A DNA stretch of 64,000 bases from Mesorhizobium sp. AR07 (GTDB lineage: Bacteria > Pseudomonadota > Alphaproteobacteria > Rhizobiales > Rhizobiaceae), in the NCBI RefSeq assembly GCF_024746815.1, contig NZ_CP080525.1:4644501-4708500 (forward strand), written 5' to 3'. This document shows, piece after piece, positions 19,527-30,000 of the stretch. The first letter of the stretch is position 1. Each line of letters opens with the position of its first letter. Under the pieces are notes generated by a model. That model had not been told where the DNA came from. It saw nothing but the letters and a program-made list of their open reading frames with translations, and searched no databases. The position numbers and the translations under genes were made by a program.

Positions 19527-21109
19527 CGAAACAGTTCGTTTGCGCGGTCGATGTCGGCACCGGGAGCGCTCGCGCGGGCATTCTCGACACCCGCGGCACC
19601 TTGCTCGGCCGCGCCGAACGGCCGATCGCCATGAACCAACCGAAGCCCGATCATGCCGAGCATGATTCGCTCGATATCTGGTCGGCCGTCTGCACTGCCG
19701 TGCGCGCCGCCCGCGAAAAAGCCGGCGTCGCGGCCGAGGATGTCGTCGGTATCTCCTTCGACGCCACCTGTTCGCTGGTGGTGCGCGACCGGCAAGGCGG
19801 CCAGCTCAGCGTCTCGGTGTCAGGCGACCGGCGCTGGGACACCATCGTCTGGCTCGACCACCGCGCCATCGCCGAGGCCGACGAATGCACGGCAAGCGGC
19901 CACGCCGTGCTCGACTATATCGGTGGCGTCATGTCACCGGAAATGGCGACGCCGAAGCTGATGTGGCTGAAGCGCAACCTGCCGAAGACCTGGAATGAAG
20001 CCGGCTCTCTATTCGACCTGACCGACTTCCTGACCTGGCAGGCGACCGGCTCGCTGGCGCGTTCGCAATGCACGCTAACCGCGAAATGGACTTATCTGGC
20101 GCATGAAGAGACCGGCTGGCGGCGCGACTTCTTCGAACTTGTCGGCCTCGACGACCTTTTCGAGCATGGCAATCTGCCCGAGCGAGCCAGTCCTGTCGGT
20201 GCCGACATTGGTCGCCTGACGACGCAAGCGGCGGCCGACCTTGGCCTGAGCGAACAATGCCGAGTCGGCGCCGGCGTCATCGATGCCTATGCCGGCGCGC
20301 TTGGCGTGCTCGGCGGCTTTGCCGGCGACGAACAGGATATCGGCCGGCACCTGGCGCTGATCGCCGGCACGTCGAGCTGCGTCATGGCGATGTCGCCCGA
20401 TCCACAACCTTTCGCCGGCGTCTGGGGTCCCTATTACGGCGCCGCACTGCCGAAGCTGTGGCTGTCGGAAGGGGGTCAATCCGCCACCGGCGCGCTGCTT
20501 GACCACATCATCCGCTGGCACGGCGCCGGCGGCGAGCCGGACCCCGCCATGCATGCCAGGATCGCACGGCGCGTCGCCGAACTGCGCGCCGCCGAGGGAG
20601 ACAATCTGGCCGCGAGGCTGCATGTGTTGCCGGATTTCCACGGCAACCGCTCGCCGCTCGCCGACCCGCACGCCGTTGGCGTGGTCAGCGGGTTGACGCT
20701 GGACTCCTCCTTCGACAGCCTGTGCAAGCTCTACTGGCGCACCGCCGTCGGCATCGCGCTCGGCGTGCGCCATGTGCTGGAGGCGCTGAACGAGAACGGC
20801 TATATCATCGACACGCTGCATGTCACCGGCGGCCACACCAAGAACCCGCTGCTGATGGAGCTCTATGCCGAGGCCACCGGCTGCACGGTGATCGAGCCGC
20901 TGGCCGACGAGGCGGTGCTGCTCGGCACCGGCATGGTCGCGGCCACCGCGGCCGGACTTTTCCCAGACCTCACCGCCGCCTGTCTCGCCATGCAGCAAGG
21001 CGGCAGGACGCGCGCCTCGAACCCGAAATCGGCTGGGAGTTTCGACCGCGACTACCGGGTTTTCCTCGAGATGCACCGGCAGCGGCAAATGCTGGACGCG
21101 ATCCGGTAG
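19523..21109 (+). CDS. FGGY-family pentulose kinase (ribulokinase-like)
   Basis: 528 residues. VDVGTGSARAGI is the phosphate-binding motif, GISFDATCSLVV and GGHTKNPLLMELYAEATG are FGGY-family blocks, and the length and DVGTGSARAGI start fit the ribulose/pentulose kinase subgroup better than glycerol kinase. It probably phosphorylates a ketose made by the dehydrogenases upstream, for example D-ribulose or D-xylulose from pentitols. The start is a TTG that overlaps the HAD stop by 4 bases; no better start fits the motif position. Confidence 0.9.
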   Translation: MTKQFVCAVDVGTGSARAGILDTRGTLLGRAERPIAMNQPKPDHAEHDSLDIWSAVCTAVRAAREKAGVAAEDVVGISFDATCSLVVRDRQGGQLSVSVSGDRRWDTIVWLDHRAIAEADECTASGHAVLDYIGGVMSPEMATPKLMWLKRNLPKTWNEAGSLFDLTDFLTWQATGSLARSQCTLTAKWTYLAHEETGWRRDFFELVGLDDLFEHGNLPERASPVGADIGRLTTQAAADLGLSEQCRVGAGVIDAYAGALGVLGGFAGDEQDIGRHLALIAGTSSCVMAMSPDPQPFAGVWGPYYGAALPKLWLSEGGQSATGALLDHIIRWHGAGGEPDPAMHARIARRVAELRAAEGDNLAARLHVLPDFHGNRSPLADPHAVGVVSGLTLDSSFDSLCKLYWRTAVGIALGVRHVLEALNENGYIIDTLHVTGGHTKNPLLMELYAEATGCTVIEPLADEAVLLGTGMVAATAAGLFPDLTAACLAMQQGGRTRASNPKSAGSFDRDYRVFLEMHRQRQMLDAIR

Positions 21110-21277
21110 AGCGCACGAACCGACCCCTGGCTCAATCTGTTCCCGCCCCTCCTCTCTTGCCTTCATGTCGCGTTTCGTACAGAAGCTGACGCAAACGCCG
21201 CGAAACCGAAGGTTTTGCCGTTTGACATGCGGCTTCCGGCTCTTTGCCGACGTGCCGCACTTGGAAAGAGCGGAACA

Positions 21278-22681
21278 ATGTCTGCGATCGAAGCCGGCGC
21301 TCGCGCGCCGGAAAATCTTTGGCGTCAGGAAATCAGGGCGACGCTGGCGCTCGCCTGGCCGATGGTGCTGACCAATCTCGGCCAGACCGCGATGACGACC
21401 ACCGATGTCATGATGATGGGCCGGCTCGGATCAAATACGCTGGCCAGCGGTGCGCTTGGCGCCAACCTCTATTTCATGCCGCTGATCTTCGGGCTCGGCC
21501 TGATGCTGGCGACCTCACCGATGATCGCCACCGAACTTGGCCGCCGCCGCTATTCGGTGCGCGACCTGCGCCGCACCGTGCGTCAGGGCCTGTGGCTGGC
21601 GATTTTGATCTGCATCCCGATCTGGATCGTGCTTTGGAATGGCGAGGCCATCCTGCTGGCCATGGGCCAGGAACCCGCGCTGGCGCATCAGGCCGGCATC
21701 TACCTGCGCTGGCTCGAATGGGCGGTGTTGCCCTTCTATGGCTACATCGTGCTGCGTTCGTTCATCTCGGCGCTGGAGCGGCCGGGTTGGGCGCTGGTCA
21801 TCGTCTTCGTCGCCGTCGCCTGCAACGTCTTCTTCAACTGGGTGTTCATGTTCGGCAATCTCGGCGTGCCGGCCATGGGTATCGCCGGCTCGGGTCTCGC
21901 CACCTCGCTGTCCAGCATGCTGATGTTCGTCGGCCTGGCAGCGGTGGTGATGCTGGAGAAGAGATTCCGGCGCTACCGTCTGTTCGGGCGCTTCTGGCGC
22001 GCCGACTGGCCGCGCTTCAAGGGCCTGCTGCGGCTCGGCCTGCCGATTGCCGGCCTCCTCGCCTTCGAGGTGACGATCTTCAACGCGGCCGCACTTCTGA
22101 TGGGCCTGATCGACGCCGATTCGCTGGCCGCGCACGCGATCGCCATCCAGATCGCCTCGATCAGCTTCATGGTGCCGCTTGGCCTCAACCAGGCGGTGAC
22201 GGTGCGCGTCGGCCTGGCCCACGGCGCCGGCAATCCGGAGGGCGTTTCGCGCGCCGGCTGGACCGCCTTTGTCATCGGCGTCTCGTTCATGGCGCTGATG
22301 GGGCTGGTGATGATCCTGTGGCCGCATCTCCTGATCGGCGCCTTCATCGATCTGGGCAACCCGGTCAATGCCAGGGTGATCGCGCTTGCCGTGTCGTTCC
22401 TGGTCTTTGCCGCCTTGTTCCAGATCTTCGACGGCGCGCAGGCGGTTGCCGCCGGCATGCTGCGCGGCCTGCACGACACCAAGGTGCCGATGATCTATGC
22501 CGCGATCGGCTATTGGGGCATCGGCCTGCCGCTCGGCGTGCTGCTCGCCTTCCATTTCGGCCTCCATGGCGTCGGCATCTGGATCGGCCTGTCCTCAGGG
22601 CTGGCCGTGGTGGCGGCGATGCTTCTCGGCCGCTGGCTGCGGCGCGATCGCCTGGCGCCGCCCTTGGTGTTCGGGCATTGA
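21278..22681 (+). CDS. MATE family efflux transporter (NorM-like)
   Basis: 467 residues with about 12 membrane helices in two similar halves. LAWPMVLTNLGQTAMTTTDVMMMGRLG is the N-terminal MATE signature, and FDGAQAVAAGMLRGLHDTKVP in the second half is also conserved. It exports cationic drugs or secondary metabolites using a Na+ or H+ gradient. The start at 21278 places the first helix normally. It is transcribed with the polyol operon direction but separated by 168 bases and probably independent. Confidence 0.94.
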   Translation: MSAIEAGARAPENLWRQEIRATLALAWPMVLTNLGQTAMTTTDVMMMGRLGSNTLASGALGANLYFMPLIFGLGLMLATSPMIATELGRRRYSVRDLRRTVRQGLWLAILICIPIWIVLWNGEAILLAMGQEPALAHQAGIYLRWLEWAVLPFYGYIVLRSFISALERPGWALVIVFVAVACNVFFNWVFMFGNLGVPAMGIAGSGLATSLSSMLMFVGLAAVVMLEKRFRRYRLFGRFWRADWPRFKGLLRLGLPIAGLLAFEVTIFNAAALLMGLIDADSLAAHAIAIQIASISFMVPLGLNQAVTVRVGLAHGAGNPEGVSRAGWTAFVIGVSFMALMGLVMILWPHLLIGAFIDLGNPVNARVIALAVSFLVFAALFQIFDGAQAVAAGMLRGLHDTKVPMIYAAIGYWGIGLPLGVLLAFHFGLHGVGIWIGLSSGLAVVAAMLLGRWLRRDRLAPPLVFGH

Positions 22682-22999
22682 AAGCAGACGGGGCCGTAGG
22701 TTCGGCGGCCGTTATGTCCCAACATTGTGGCTCACTACACGGTGCCTTCGGAACTGCCGCGAAACGTTCGATAAGCGCCATGAGCGGACGCTTGGCGCCG
22801 AGGCAATGAACGTTTCATGTTGGGGCCACCAGCAGTCTGACCGCTCTAAGCAGCCAATTTGCAAAAGCGGTCCTTGGCTGGCTTCGTAGACGTCGCAGTT
22901 TGACCAATGTCGCCGTTGGCGAAGTGGCGTCTTTCGCAATTGTGCCGAGCGGCCGTTCAGGTTCGAGCAGATTGCTGCGCGTCCGCCGATGCCCCCGGG
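22682..22999. other. 318-bp gap with no supported gene
   Basis: Short frames are open on both strands, but none has a ribosome site or recognisable protein. The only structure noted is a spaced 8-bp inverted repeat, CCCAACAT (22718-22725) and ATGTTGGG (22817-22824). The gap marks the boundary between the MATE gene and the less typical block 23000-30600. Confidence 0.4.
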
Positions 23000-23719
23000 C
23001 TAGGCGGTGGTGTCCTCCGCAATCCGGCTTAGCAACTCGGCGATATCGTCTGGTGCGGTCACCATGGCGTCGTGTCCCGTCCGCAACTCGTGGTAGTCCT
23101 CGATATCAGCGGCTTGCGCGCTCTTTGGCTGGCCAAGTGGTTTGTCGCCGATGCAATTGACGTAGGTCCGTGGCACCCGTGGGAAACCCGCACTCAGTTT
23201 GACCGGCTCCCTGAAGGTGCGGATCGGGTGCGCGGTAAGCCTTGGCATTACCCAACTCACGTCCCTCTCCTCCTTCAACCCGAGGAATTGCACGGTCGCC
23301 GCGCTGGCGGGGATGCGCCAGCCCTCACCCCCGACCCGCGCCTGCTCCTCGAAATAGTCCCTGGCCTGCGCCGATGCACAGTCGTACAGGCACTGGCCGT
23401 CGCGGGGAACGATGGCGTCGAGATAGACAACTCGCGCTACCCGGCTGGCCGCCCTGTCCGCGGCTGCCGAGACCACAATTCCCGCGTAACTGTGTCCGAC
23501 CAGGACAACATCTCTCAAGTCCTCGGTCTCCAGCACACCGAGCACATCGCAAATGTGCGTTTCCAGGTCGATGTCAGGAGAGGCGAGATGTGCTCGCTCA
23601 CCGAGGCCGGTAAGCGTGGGGGTATACAGCTCGCTGCCCGGCACCTTCAGTGACTGAGCGACCTTGCGCCAACACCACCCACCATGCCACGCGCCGTGCA
23701 CCATAACAAAGGTTGTCAT
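23000..23719 (-). CDS. alpha/beta-fold hydrolase (esterase-like)
   Basis: 239 residues from ATG 23719. FVMVHGAWHGGWCWRKV is the oxyanion-hole HG motif, VLVGHSYAGIV is the nucleophile elbow with the catalytic Ser, and the C-terminal RTGHDAMVTAPDDIAELL supplies the catalytic His. It resembles the salicylate/methyl-jasmonate esterase and pyrethroid hydrolase-like subgroup. The substrate is unknown. It stands alone, convergent with MATE, and its reading frame upstream of 23719 is open but lacks family character. Confidence 0.88.
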   Translation of the reverse strand: MTTFVMVHGAWHGGWCWRKVAQSLKVPGSELYTPTLTGLGERAHLASPDIDLETHICDVLGVLETEDLRDVVLVGHSYAGIVVSAAADRAASRVARVVYLDAIVPRDGQCLYDCASAQARDYFEEQARVGGEGWRIPASAATVQFLGLKEERDVSWVMPRLTAHPIRTFREPVKLSAGFPRVPRTYVNCIGDKPLGQPKSAQAADIEDYHELRTGHDAMVTAPDDIAELLSRIAEDTTA

Positions 23720-24033
23720 CGGTCGCCCCGCTTCCCTCGATACACGGAACGCACCGAATTTCGCGCAAGTGCAGAGTTTCCGGCGCGCGCGATAGCAGCG
23801 AAGATATTCCGCACACACACTCTACCCCCAAAGCTCGGGACTAGAAAGCTCCGCACTTTCGGCGCGTGTCCGTGGGTGCGAATACAGATTTGGCTGGATT
23901 TCGAACGCTATTGTGCGTCCAACTTGCAACAGTGGTGGACAATCAGCCGCAGAGCCTACCAGCCGCTTCTTGCCAGCATCCTCGGAAAGTGAATAGTGGC
24001 GATCGGGACGGGGCGTTTGTAGCGAGTTCGCGC
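23720..24033. other. 314-bp intergenic region before the autotransporter
   Basis: It lies between the start of the hydrolase gene (minus) and the autotransporter start (plus), so it should hold divergent promoters. It is visibly less GC-rich than its surroundings. I found no clear -35/-10 pair and no inverted repeat worth naming. The autotransporter frame is open back to 23866, so part of this may be coding if a GTG at 23989 or an earlier start is used. Confidence 0.4.
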
Positions 24034-25449
24034 ATGCGACGCCTTTTGGACTCTAGCCTCGCCCAAGCGCTCAAGTCCGCGGCGATCGTAATATTACCTG
24101 TGGCACTGTGTCCAACCTCCGCTGTCGCTGCTTGCGTCACGGTAGGCACGACCACTACCTGCGACACGGCGGCGCCCAACCCGTTCCCCAGCACCGTCGG
24201 TTCCGGTCCCGCCGCTCCGTTAGGCTCGACTGTCAATCTGCTCTCCAATGCGCAAATCGTGGTGGGGAATGCGAATGCGCTCAGTCTTGCCGATGGCGCG
24301 ACCATCACCCTATCAAGCGGAGCCGTTTTGCAGAATGCCTCGACAGGCACGGGTGGCTTGTACGGAACCGGCGGGGACACATTGGAATTTCGCAACAACA
24401 GCACCCTGACGATCGCTGCGGGGGCTCAGATTCTTTCCCTGGGGACAGCGGGAAACTCGGAGGCTATCAATCCCGAAGGCTCGGGCAATTTGATCACCAA
24501 CAACGGAACGATCAGGGCAACGAACGCGGCCGCGATTTTCTTCCAGAACACCACCGGCCTCAACACGGTCGTCAACAATGCGACCGGCGTCATTCAGACC
24601 TCGCAGGCATCAGGAAACGTCATAGGTGGTTTCGGCACCGCGGCCGTCGACTTTACCAACCGAGGCATGGTGATCGGCAATCTCAATTTTGGCGGAGGCA
24701 ACGACATCCTTCACCTCTTTACCGGCTCGACAATCACCGGGAACTTTGATGGCGGTGGCGGAAGCAATTCCATATTTCTTAACGGCACAGGAAGCGACTC
24801 GCTTCCCGGGCAGATCAAGAATTTTCAGACATTGACCAAAACCGACACCGGCACCTGGACACTGACGGGTTCTGTGGTCGGTGTGACTGTTGCCGAGGTG
24901 CAGCAGGGCACATTGATCCTGACCGGCAACAACTCCTTGTATACCGGAAGCGTCATCGTCGATCCGGCCGGCACGCTGCAGGGCTTTTCAGGAAGCCTTC
25001 CGCCGACAGTCAAGGACAACGGCCTGGTCCGCTTCGCCCAACCGAGCAATGGAACCTATGCCGGGGTTATCAGCGGAACCGGCGCGGTGACCAAGGATGG
25101 GCCGGGCACCCTGACCCTTACTGGTCTCAATACATATTCGGGCGGAACGAATTTCAATCAGGGTGTCGTTGCGGTAGGAGCCGATAACGCTCTCGGAGCG
25201 GCTGGTGGAAGCCTTACATTCAACGGCGGGGCATTGCGCTTCAACAACAGCTTCAACCTCGCTCCTACACGCGCGATCACACTGAATGCGCCCGGCGGCA
25301 CGATCGACACCCAAGGCTTCACCACGACGATCAGTCAGAGCATGGGCGGTGCCGGATCCTTGACGAAAGCGGCGTCGGCACGCTTGCTCTTACAGCGGCC
25401 AATTCCTTCAGCGGCGGCACGACCGTCGGAGCGGGCATCCTGCAGCTGA
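24034..25449 (+). CDS. autotransporter, N-terminal fragment upstream of a frameshift
   Basis: Starts MRRLLDSSLAQALKSAAIVILP, a signal peptide ending near SAVAA. The rest is beta-helix passenger with Asn/Gly/Thr-rich strands and the autotransporter strand repeat LTLTGLNTYSGGTNFNQG. The genuine frame breaks at the AAA codon 25366-25368: beyond it this frame turns into Arg/Ala-rich nonsense, while stepping back one base restores SGVGTLALTAANSFSGGTTVGAG. The natural protein is therefore this part plus the 25539-30551 part, 2,172 residues in all. Either the gene is broken or one A is missing from the sequence. Confidence 0.75.
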   Translation: MRRLLDSSLAQALKSAAIVILPVALCPTSAVAACVTVGTTTTCDTAAPNPFPSTVGSGPAAPLGSTVNLLSNAQIVVGNANALSLADGATITLSSGAVLQNASTGTGGLYGTGGDTLEFRNNSTLTIAAGAQILSLGTAGNSEAINPEGSGNLITNNGTIRATNAAAIFFQNTTGLNTVVNNATGVIQTSQASGNVIGGFGTAAVDFTNRGMVIGNLNFGGGNDILHLFTGSTITGNFDGGGGSNSIFLNGTGSDSLPGQIKNFQTLTKTDTGTWTLTGSVVGVTVAEVQQGTLILTGNNSLYTGSVIVDPAGTLQGFSGSLPPTVKDNGLVRFAQPSNGTYAGVISGTGAVTKDGPGTLTLTGLNTYSGGTNFNQGVVAVGADNALGAAGGSLTFNGGALRFNNSFNLAPTRAITLNAPGGTIDTQGFTTTISQSMGGAGSLTKAASARLLLQRPIPSAAARPSERASCS

Positions 25450-27086
25450 CCAATCCCGCGGCTGCGGGGACGGGAGCCATCCAGGTCAATTCGGGCGCAC
25501 AACTGTCGCTGCTGCCAATTGCAGGAGCCGGATTTGTCTTGAACAACGCGCTTACGGGAACCGGCACGGTCCTTGCCAAGATGGGTGCCCCGGCCGATAC
25601 GTTTGCATTTGGCTCAGGCGCGGGGACGGCATTCGGCGGACTGGTGGAACTCGCGGATGGCAAGTTCGCGTTGGCCGGCACAAATACTACTGCGCTGACG
25701 TCAGCGACGCTGCAGCTCGATCCCAACAACACGACGACGGTCGGCCTTGGAACCCAGAGCATAGGCGGGCTCACCCTGAATGGTGGTACGGCCATATTCG
25801 CCACGACCGTGCCTTCCGACACCGTCTCGCCCGCGAACATCAGCACCGGTACGCTTACTCTCACGAGTGGCAAGGTCCAGATCGCCATTCCCAATTCAGC
25901 AACACCCCCTGCCAGCTTTGCGGGACCAGGTAGCCCTTCGACGCTGTTGCAGCAGGATGACGGTGTTCTTGACCGGCTGATAAGTGCGACCTCTGTCAGC
26001 GGCAGCGCGGGAGGACTGACACTCATCGATCAGAACGGCGTGCCCGTCCCGGCAACGGTCAACGTGAACATTGCGCAGGGCGGCAACACGGTCGCCGTCG
26101 GCTCCTATGGCTATGGCCTGTCGACGGGGCCGGCCAACAACGGACTCTACGTGTCCTATGGCCTGACGCAGTTGGACCTGCAGGCGGGGCAGACGCTTAC
26201 TCTTTCTGGCGACGACGGCACGCCTGCCGGATCCGAGTTGCATGCCGGCATCACCGGTGCGGGCAATCTCGCAATCGATGCGACGAACACCATCACGCTC
26301 AACAATCCCACCAACAGCTACACCGGCACCACGACTGTCACAGGTGGTACGCTCGATCTCGGCGTGAGCGGAGCCTTGGGAAAGACATCGAGCCTCAACG
26401 TCAATTCCGGCGCCGTCGCCAATATCAATGGCACGACACAGTCGGTGGGCGCGCTTGACATCAGCGGCTCGCTCGACCTCGCAGGTGGGAGCCTGTCGAC
26501 CAGCACGGTCCTTGGCAGCGGAACGCTGACGACGCATCCAGGCTCGACCGTCAACCTGGGTGGTGGCAGCCTCGACATCGCCAATGGTGGCACGACTGCG
26601 CCAGGCAGCCTGACGGGCGGCGGATCGCTCAACATAGTTGGCGGCACGCTTGACGTGAGCGGCGCCAATCCCGGTCTCACGGCCTCAACCACAATCGCCT
26701 CGGGGGCATCGGCGATATTGAACAATGGCGGCGGGCTTGGCACCGGGCCGATCGCCGATGACGGGTCGCTGATCTTCAACGCAGCGACCGGCGATTTCTC
26801 GAACAACATCAGTGGTACAGGCGCGGTGAGCCTGACCAACGGGTCCAATATCATTGCCACCGGAACGATTGCTTCCAGTGGACCAAAGACGATCGATGCG
26901 GGCAGCACGTTGCAGTTGGGCGATGGAGGATCCAGCGGCGCCATTGTTGGCGACGTTACGAACAACGGCGCGCTCGTGTTCGACCGCTCGGACGTGTCGA
27001 TCTATGCGAATGTGATCTCCGGCTCCGGCAGCGTCACCCAGGCTGGTTCAGGTACGACGATCCTGGATGGCAACAATACGTATACG
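25413..27086 (+). repeat. 1,674-bp tandem unit 1 in autotransporter passenger
   Basis: First of two direct, in-frame units (558 codons each). The first ~380 bases differ from unit 2 at about four positions, the next ~970 appear identical, and the last ~320 carry at least fourteen differences. The unit begins GGCGGCACGACCGTCGGAGC. Confidence 0.9.
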
Positions 27087-30000
27087 GGCGGCACGACCGT
27101 CGGAGCGGGCATCCTGCAGCTGACCAATCCCGCGGCTGCGGGGACGGGAGCCATCCAGGTCAATTCGGGCGCACAACTGTCGCTGCTGCCAATTGCAGGA
27201 GCCGGGTTTGTCTTGAACAACGCGCTTACGGGAACCGGCACGGTCTTTGCCAAGATGGGTGCCCCGGCCGATACGTTTGCATTTGGCTCAGGCGCGGGGA
27301 CGGCATTCGGCGGACTGGTGGAACTCGCGGATGGCAAGTTCGCGTTGGCCGGCACAAATACTACTGCGCTGACGTCAGCGACGCTGCAGCTCGATCCCAA
27401 CAACACGACGACGGTCGGCCTTGGAACCCAGAGCATAGGCGGGCTCACCCTGAATGGTGGCACTGCCATATTCGCCACGACCGTGCCTTCCGACACCGTC
27501 TCGCCCGCGAACATCAGCACCGGTACGCTTACTCTCACGAGTGGCAAGGTCCAGATCGCCATTCCCAATTCAGCAACACCCCCTGCCAGCTTTGCGGGAC
27601 CAGGTAGCCCTTCGACGCTGTTGCAGCAGGATGACGGTGTTCTTGACCGGCTGATAAGTGCGACCTCTGTCAGCGGCAGCGCGGGAGGACTGACACTCAT
27701 CGATCAGAACGGCGTGCCCGTCCCGGCAACGGTCAACGTGAACATTGCGCAGGGCGGCAACACGGTCGCCGTCGGCTCCTATGGCTATGGCCTGTCGACG
27801 GGGCCGGCCAACAACGGACTCTACGTGTCCTATGGCCTGACGCAGTTGGACCTGCAGGCGGGGCAGACGCTTACTCTTTCTGGCGACGACGGCACGCCTG
27901 CCGGATCCGAGTTGCATGCCGGCATCACCGGTGCGGGCAATCTCGCAATCGATGCGACGAACACCATCACGCTCAACAATCCCACCAACAGCTACACCGG
28001 CACCACGACTGTCACAGGTGGTACGCTCGATCTCGGCGTGAGCGGAGCCTTGGGAAAGACATCGAGCCTCAACGTCAATTCCGGCGCCGTCGCCAATATC
28101 AATGGCACGACACAGTCGGTGGGCGCGCTTGACATCAGCGGCTCGCTCGACCTCGCAGGTGGGAGCCTGTCGACCAGCACGGTCCTTGGCAGCGGAACGC
28201 TGACGACGCATCCAGGCTCGACCGTCAACCTGGGTGGTGGCAGCCTCGACATCGCCAATGGTGGCACGACTGCGCCAGGCAGCCTGACGGGCGGCGGATC
28301 GCTCAACATAGTTGGCGGCACGCTTGACGTGAGCGGCGCCAATCCCGGTCTCACGGCCTCAACCACAATCGCCTCGGGGGCATCGGCGATATTGAACAAT
28401 GGCGGCGGGCTTGGCACCGGGCCGATCGCCGATGACCGGTCGCTGATCTTCAGCGCAGCGACCGGTGATTTCGCGAACAACATCAGCGGTACAGGCGCGG
28501 TCAGCCTGACCAACGGGTCCAATATCATTGCCACCGGAACGATTGCTTCCAGTGGGCCAAAGACGATCGATGCGGGCAGCAAGTTGCAGTTGGGCGATGG
28601 CGGATCCAGCGGCGCCATTGTTGGCGACGTTACGAACAATGGCGCGCTCGTGTTCGACCGCTCGGACGTGTCGATCTATGCGAATGTGATCTCAGGCTCC
28701 GGCAGCGTCACCCAGGCTGGTCCAGGCACGACGATCCTGGATGGCGACAATACCTACAGCGGCGGGACCACAATTGCCGCGGGAACGTTGGCGATCGGCG
28801 ACTCGACGCACTCAGGCGCGACGCTTTCGGGTGGCGGCCTGGTCAATGTCCTGCCGGCTGGCACACTCGGCGGCTATGGAAGCGTCACCGGCCCGGTGAC
28901 GAATCAAGGCACCATCGCCGTTGCCGATGCAGTCAGCGCTCTCGCCGGCGGGCCGGTCGGCAATTTCACGATAAACGGCAATTTCACGAATGCAGGCGTT
29001 GCGCAGGTCGGCGGCGCCGCCGTTGGCAACACGCTCACGGTGAACGGCAACTACATCGGCCAGAGCGGCGCCGTCAGCCTGAACACCTTCCTCGGGACCG
29101 ACGGCTCACCGTCTGACAAGTTCATCATTAACGGCGGAACAGCAAGCGGTACGACAGGGCTTGGCATTACCAACATAGGCGGGCCAGGCACACCAACATC
29201 GCAAGACGGCATCATGGTCGTTCAAACGCTGAACGGTGCCACAACCGCGCCAGGTGCGTTCGCGCTCAACAGCTTTGTCGGAGCAGGTGCGTTTGAATAC
29301 TACCTGTACAAGGGTGGGAACGCGAGCGGGACCGCGGAAGACTGGTTTTTGCGCAACACCCTCGTTGCTCCGCCAACGCCCCCTGTCGTTCCGCCGACGC
29401 AGGCCGCGTCGCCATCGCCTCTCGGCCCATTGCCACCGCCACGGCAGCCTACTCCAAGCGACCCCAATCCGCCGCGCCCAGTGCCAACGTCTTCCTTTCC
29501 CCTACCAGTACCTACTCCAGCCGATCCATCCCTTCCGCCTCCAGTGCAACCGGCTCCCCCGACGCCGGGCGCGACGCCCTTCATCGGGCCGGTTATCCCG
29601 CTCTATCGTCCAGAAGTCGCGACCTATGCGGTCATCCCGCCAGCGGCAGGCGAGGCAGCGCTGGCGACACTCGGCACATTTCACGAACGGCGCGGCGAAC
29701 AAAGCCTTCTCTCGGCGGGCGAGGATGCCTCTGCCGCGTGGGGACGTGTCTTCGGCCAGAGCCTCGCCCAAAATTGGACCGGGACCGTGTCTCCATCGCT
29801 TGATGGCTCGCTCTACGGAATTCAGGCAGGACTCGACATCCTGCGCCGAGAAAGCGATCGCGGCGACCGTGACATCGCAGGTGTGTTCCTCGGCTACACA
29901 GCGCTTTCCGGAGACGTCAACGGATTCGCACTTGGCTGGAACAATCTTGCCGTGGGAAAAATCGATCTCAACGCTGCCAGCATCGGGGCCTACTGGACAC

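Noticed and set aside
22682..22999. Short open frames in the gap after the MATE gene
   Set aside because: None has a ribosome site, conserved motif or codon pattern like its neighbours.
25360..25372. Programmed -1 ribosomal frameshift in the autotransporter
   Set aside because: The site ACG-AAA-GCG is not a classic X-XXY-YYZ slippery heptamer, I see no strong downstream stem or internal Shine-Dalgarno, and autotransporters are not known to need recoding. A missing A is simpler.
25896..28639. Two pairs of duplicated minus-strand frames
   Set aside because: They are exact consequences of the 1,674-bp autotransporter repeat and have shadow-like composition; they are useful only as proof that the core of the repeat is identical.
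25413..28760. CRISPR array or transposon for the long repeat
   Set aside because: Units are 1,674 bp, directly adjacent, in frame and code for beta-helix strands; there are no spacers, terminal inverted repeats or transposase.
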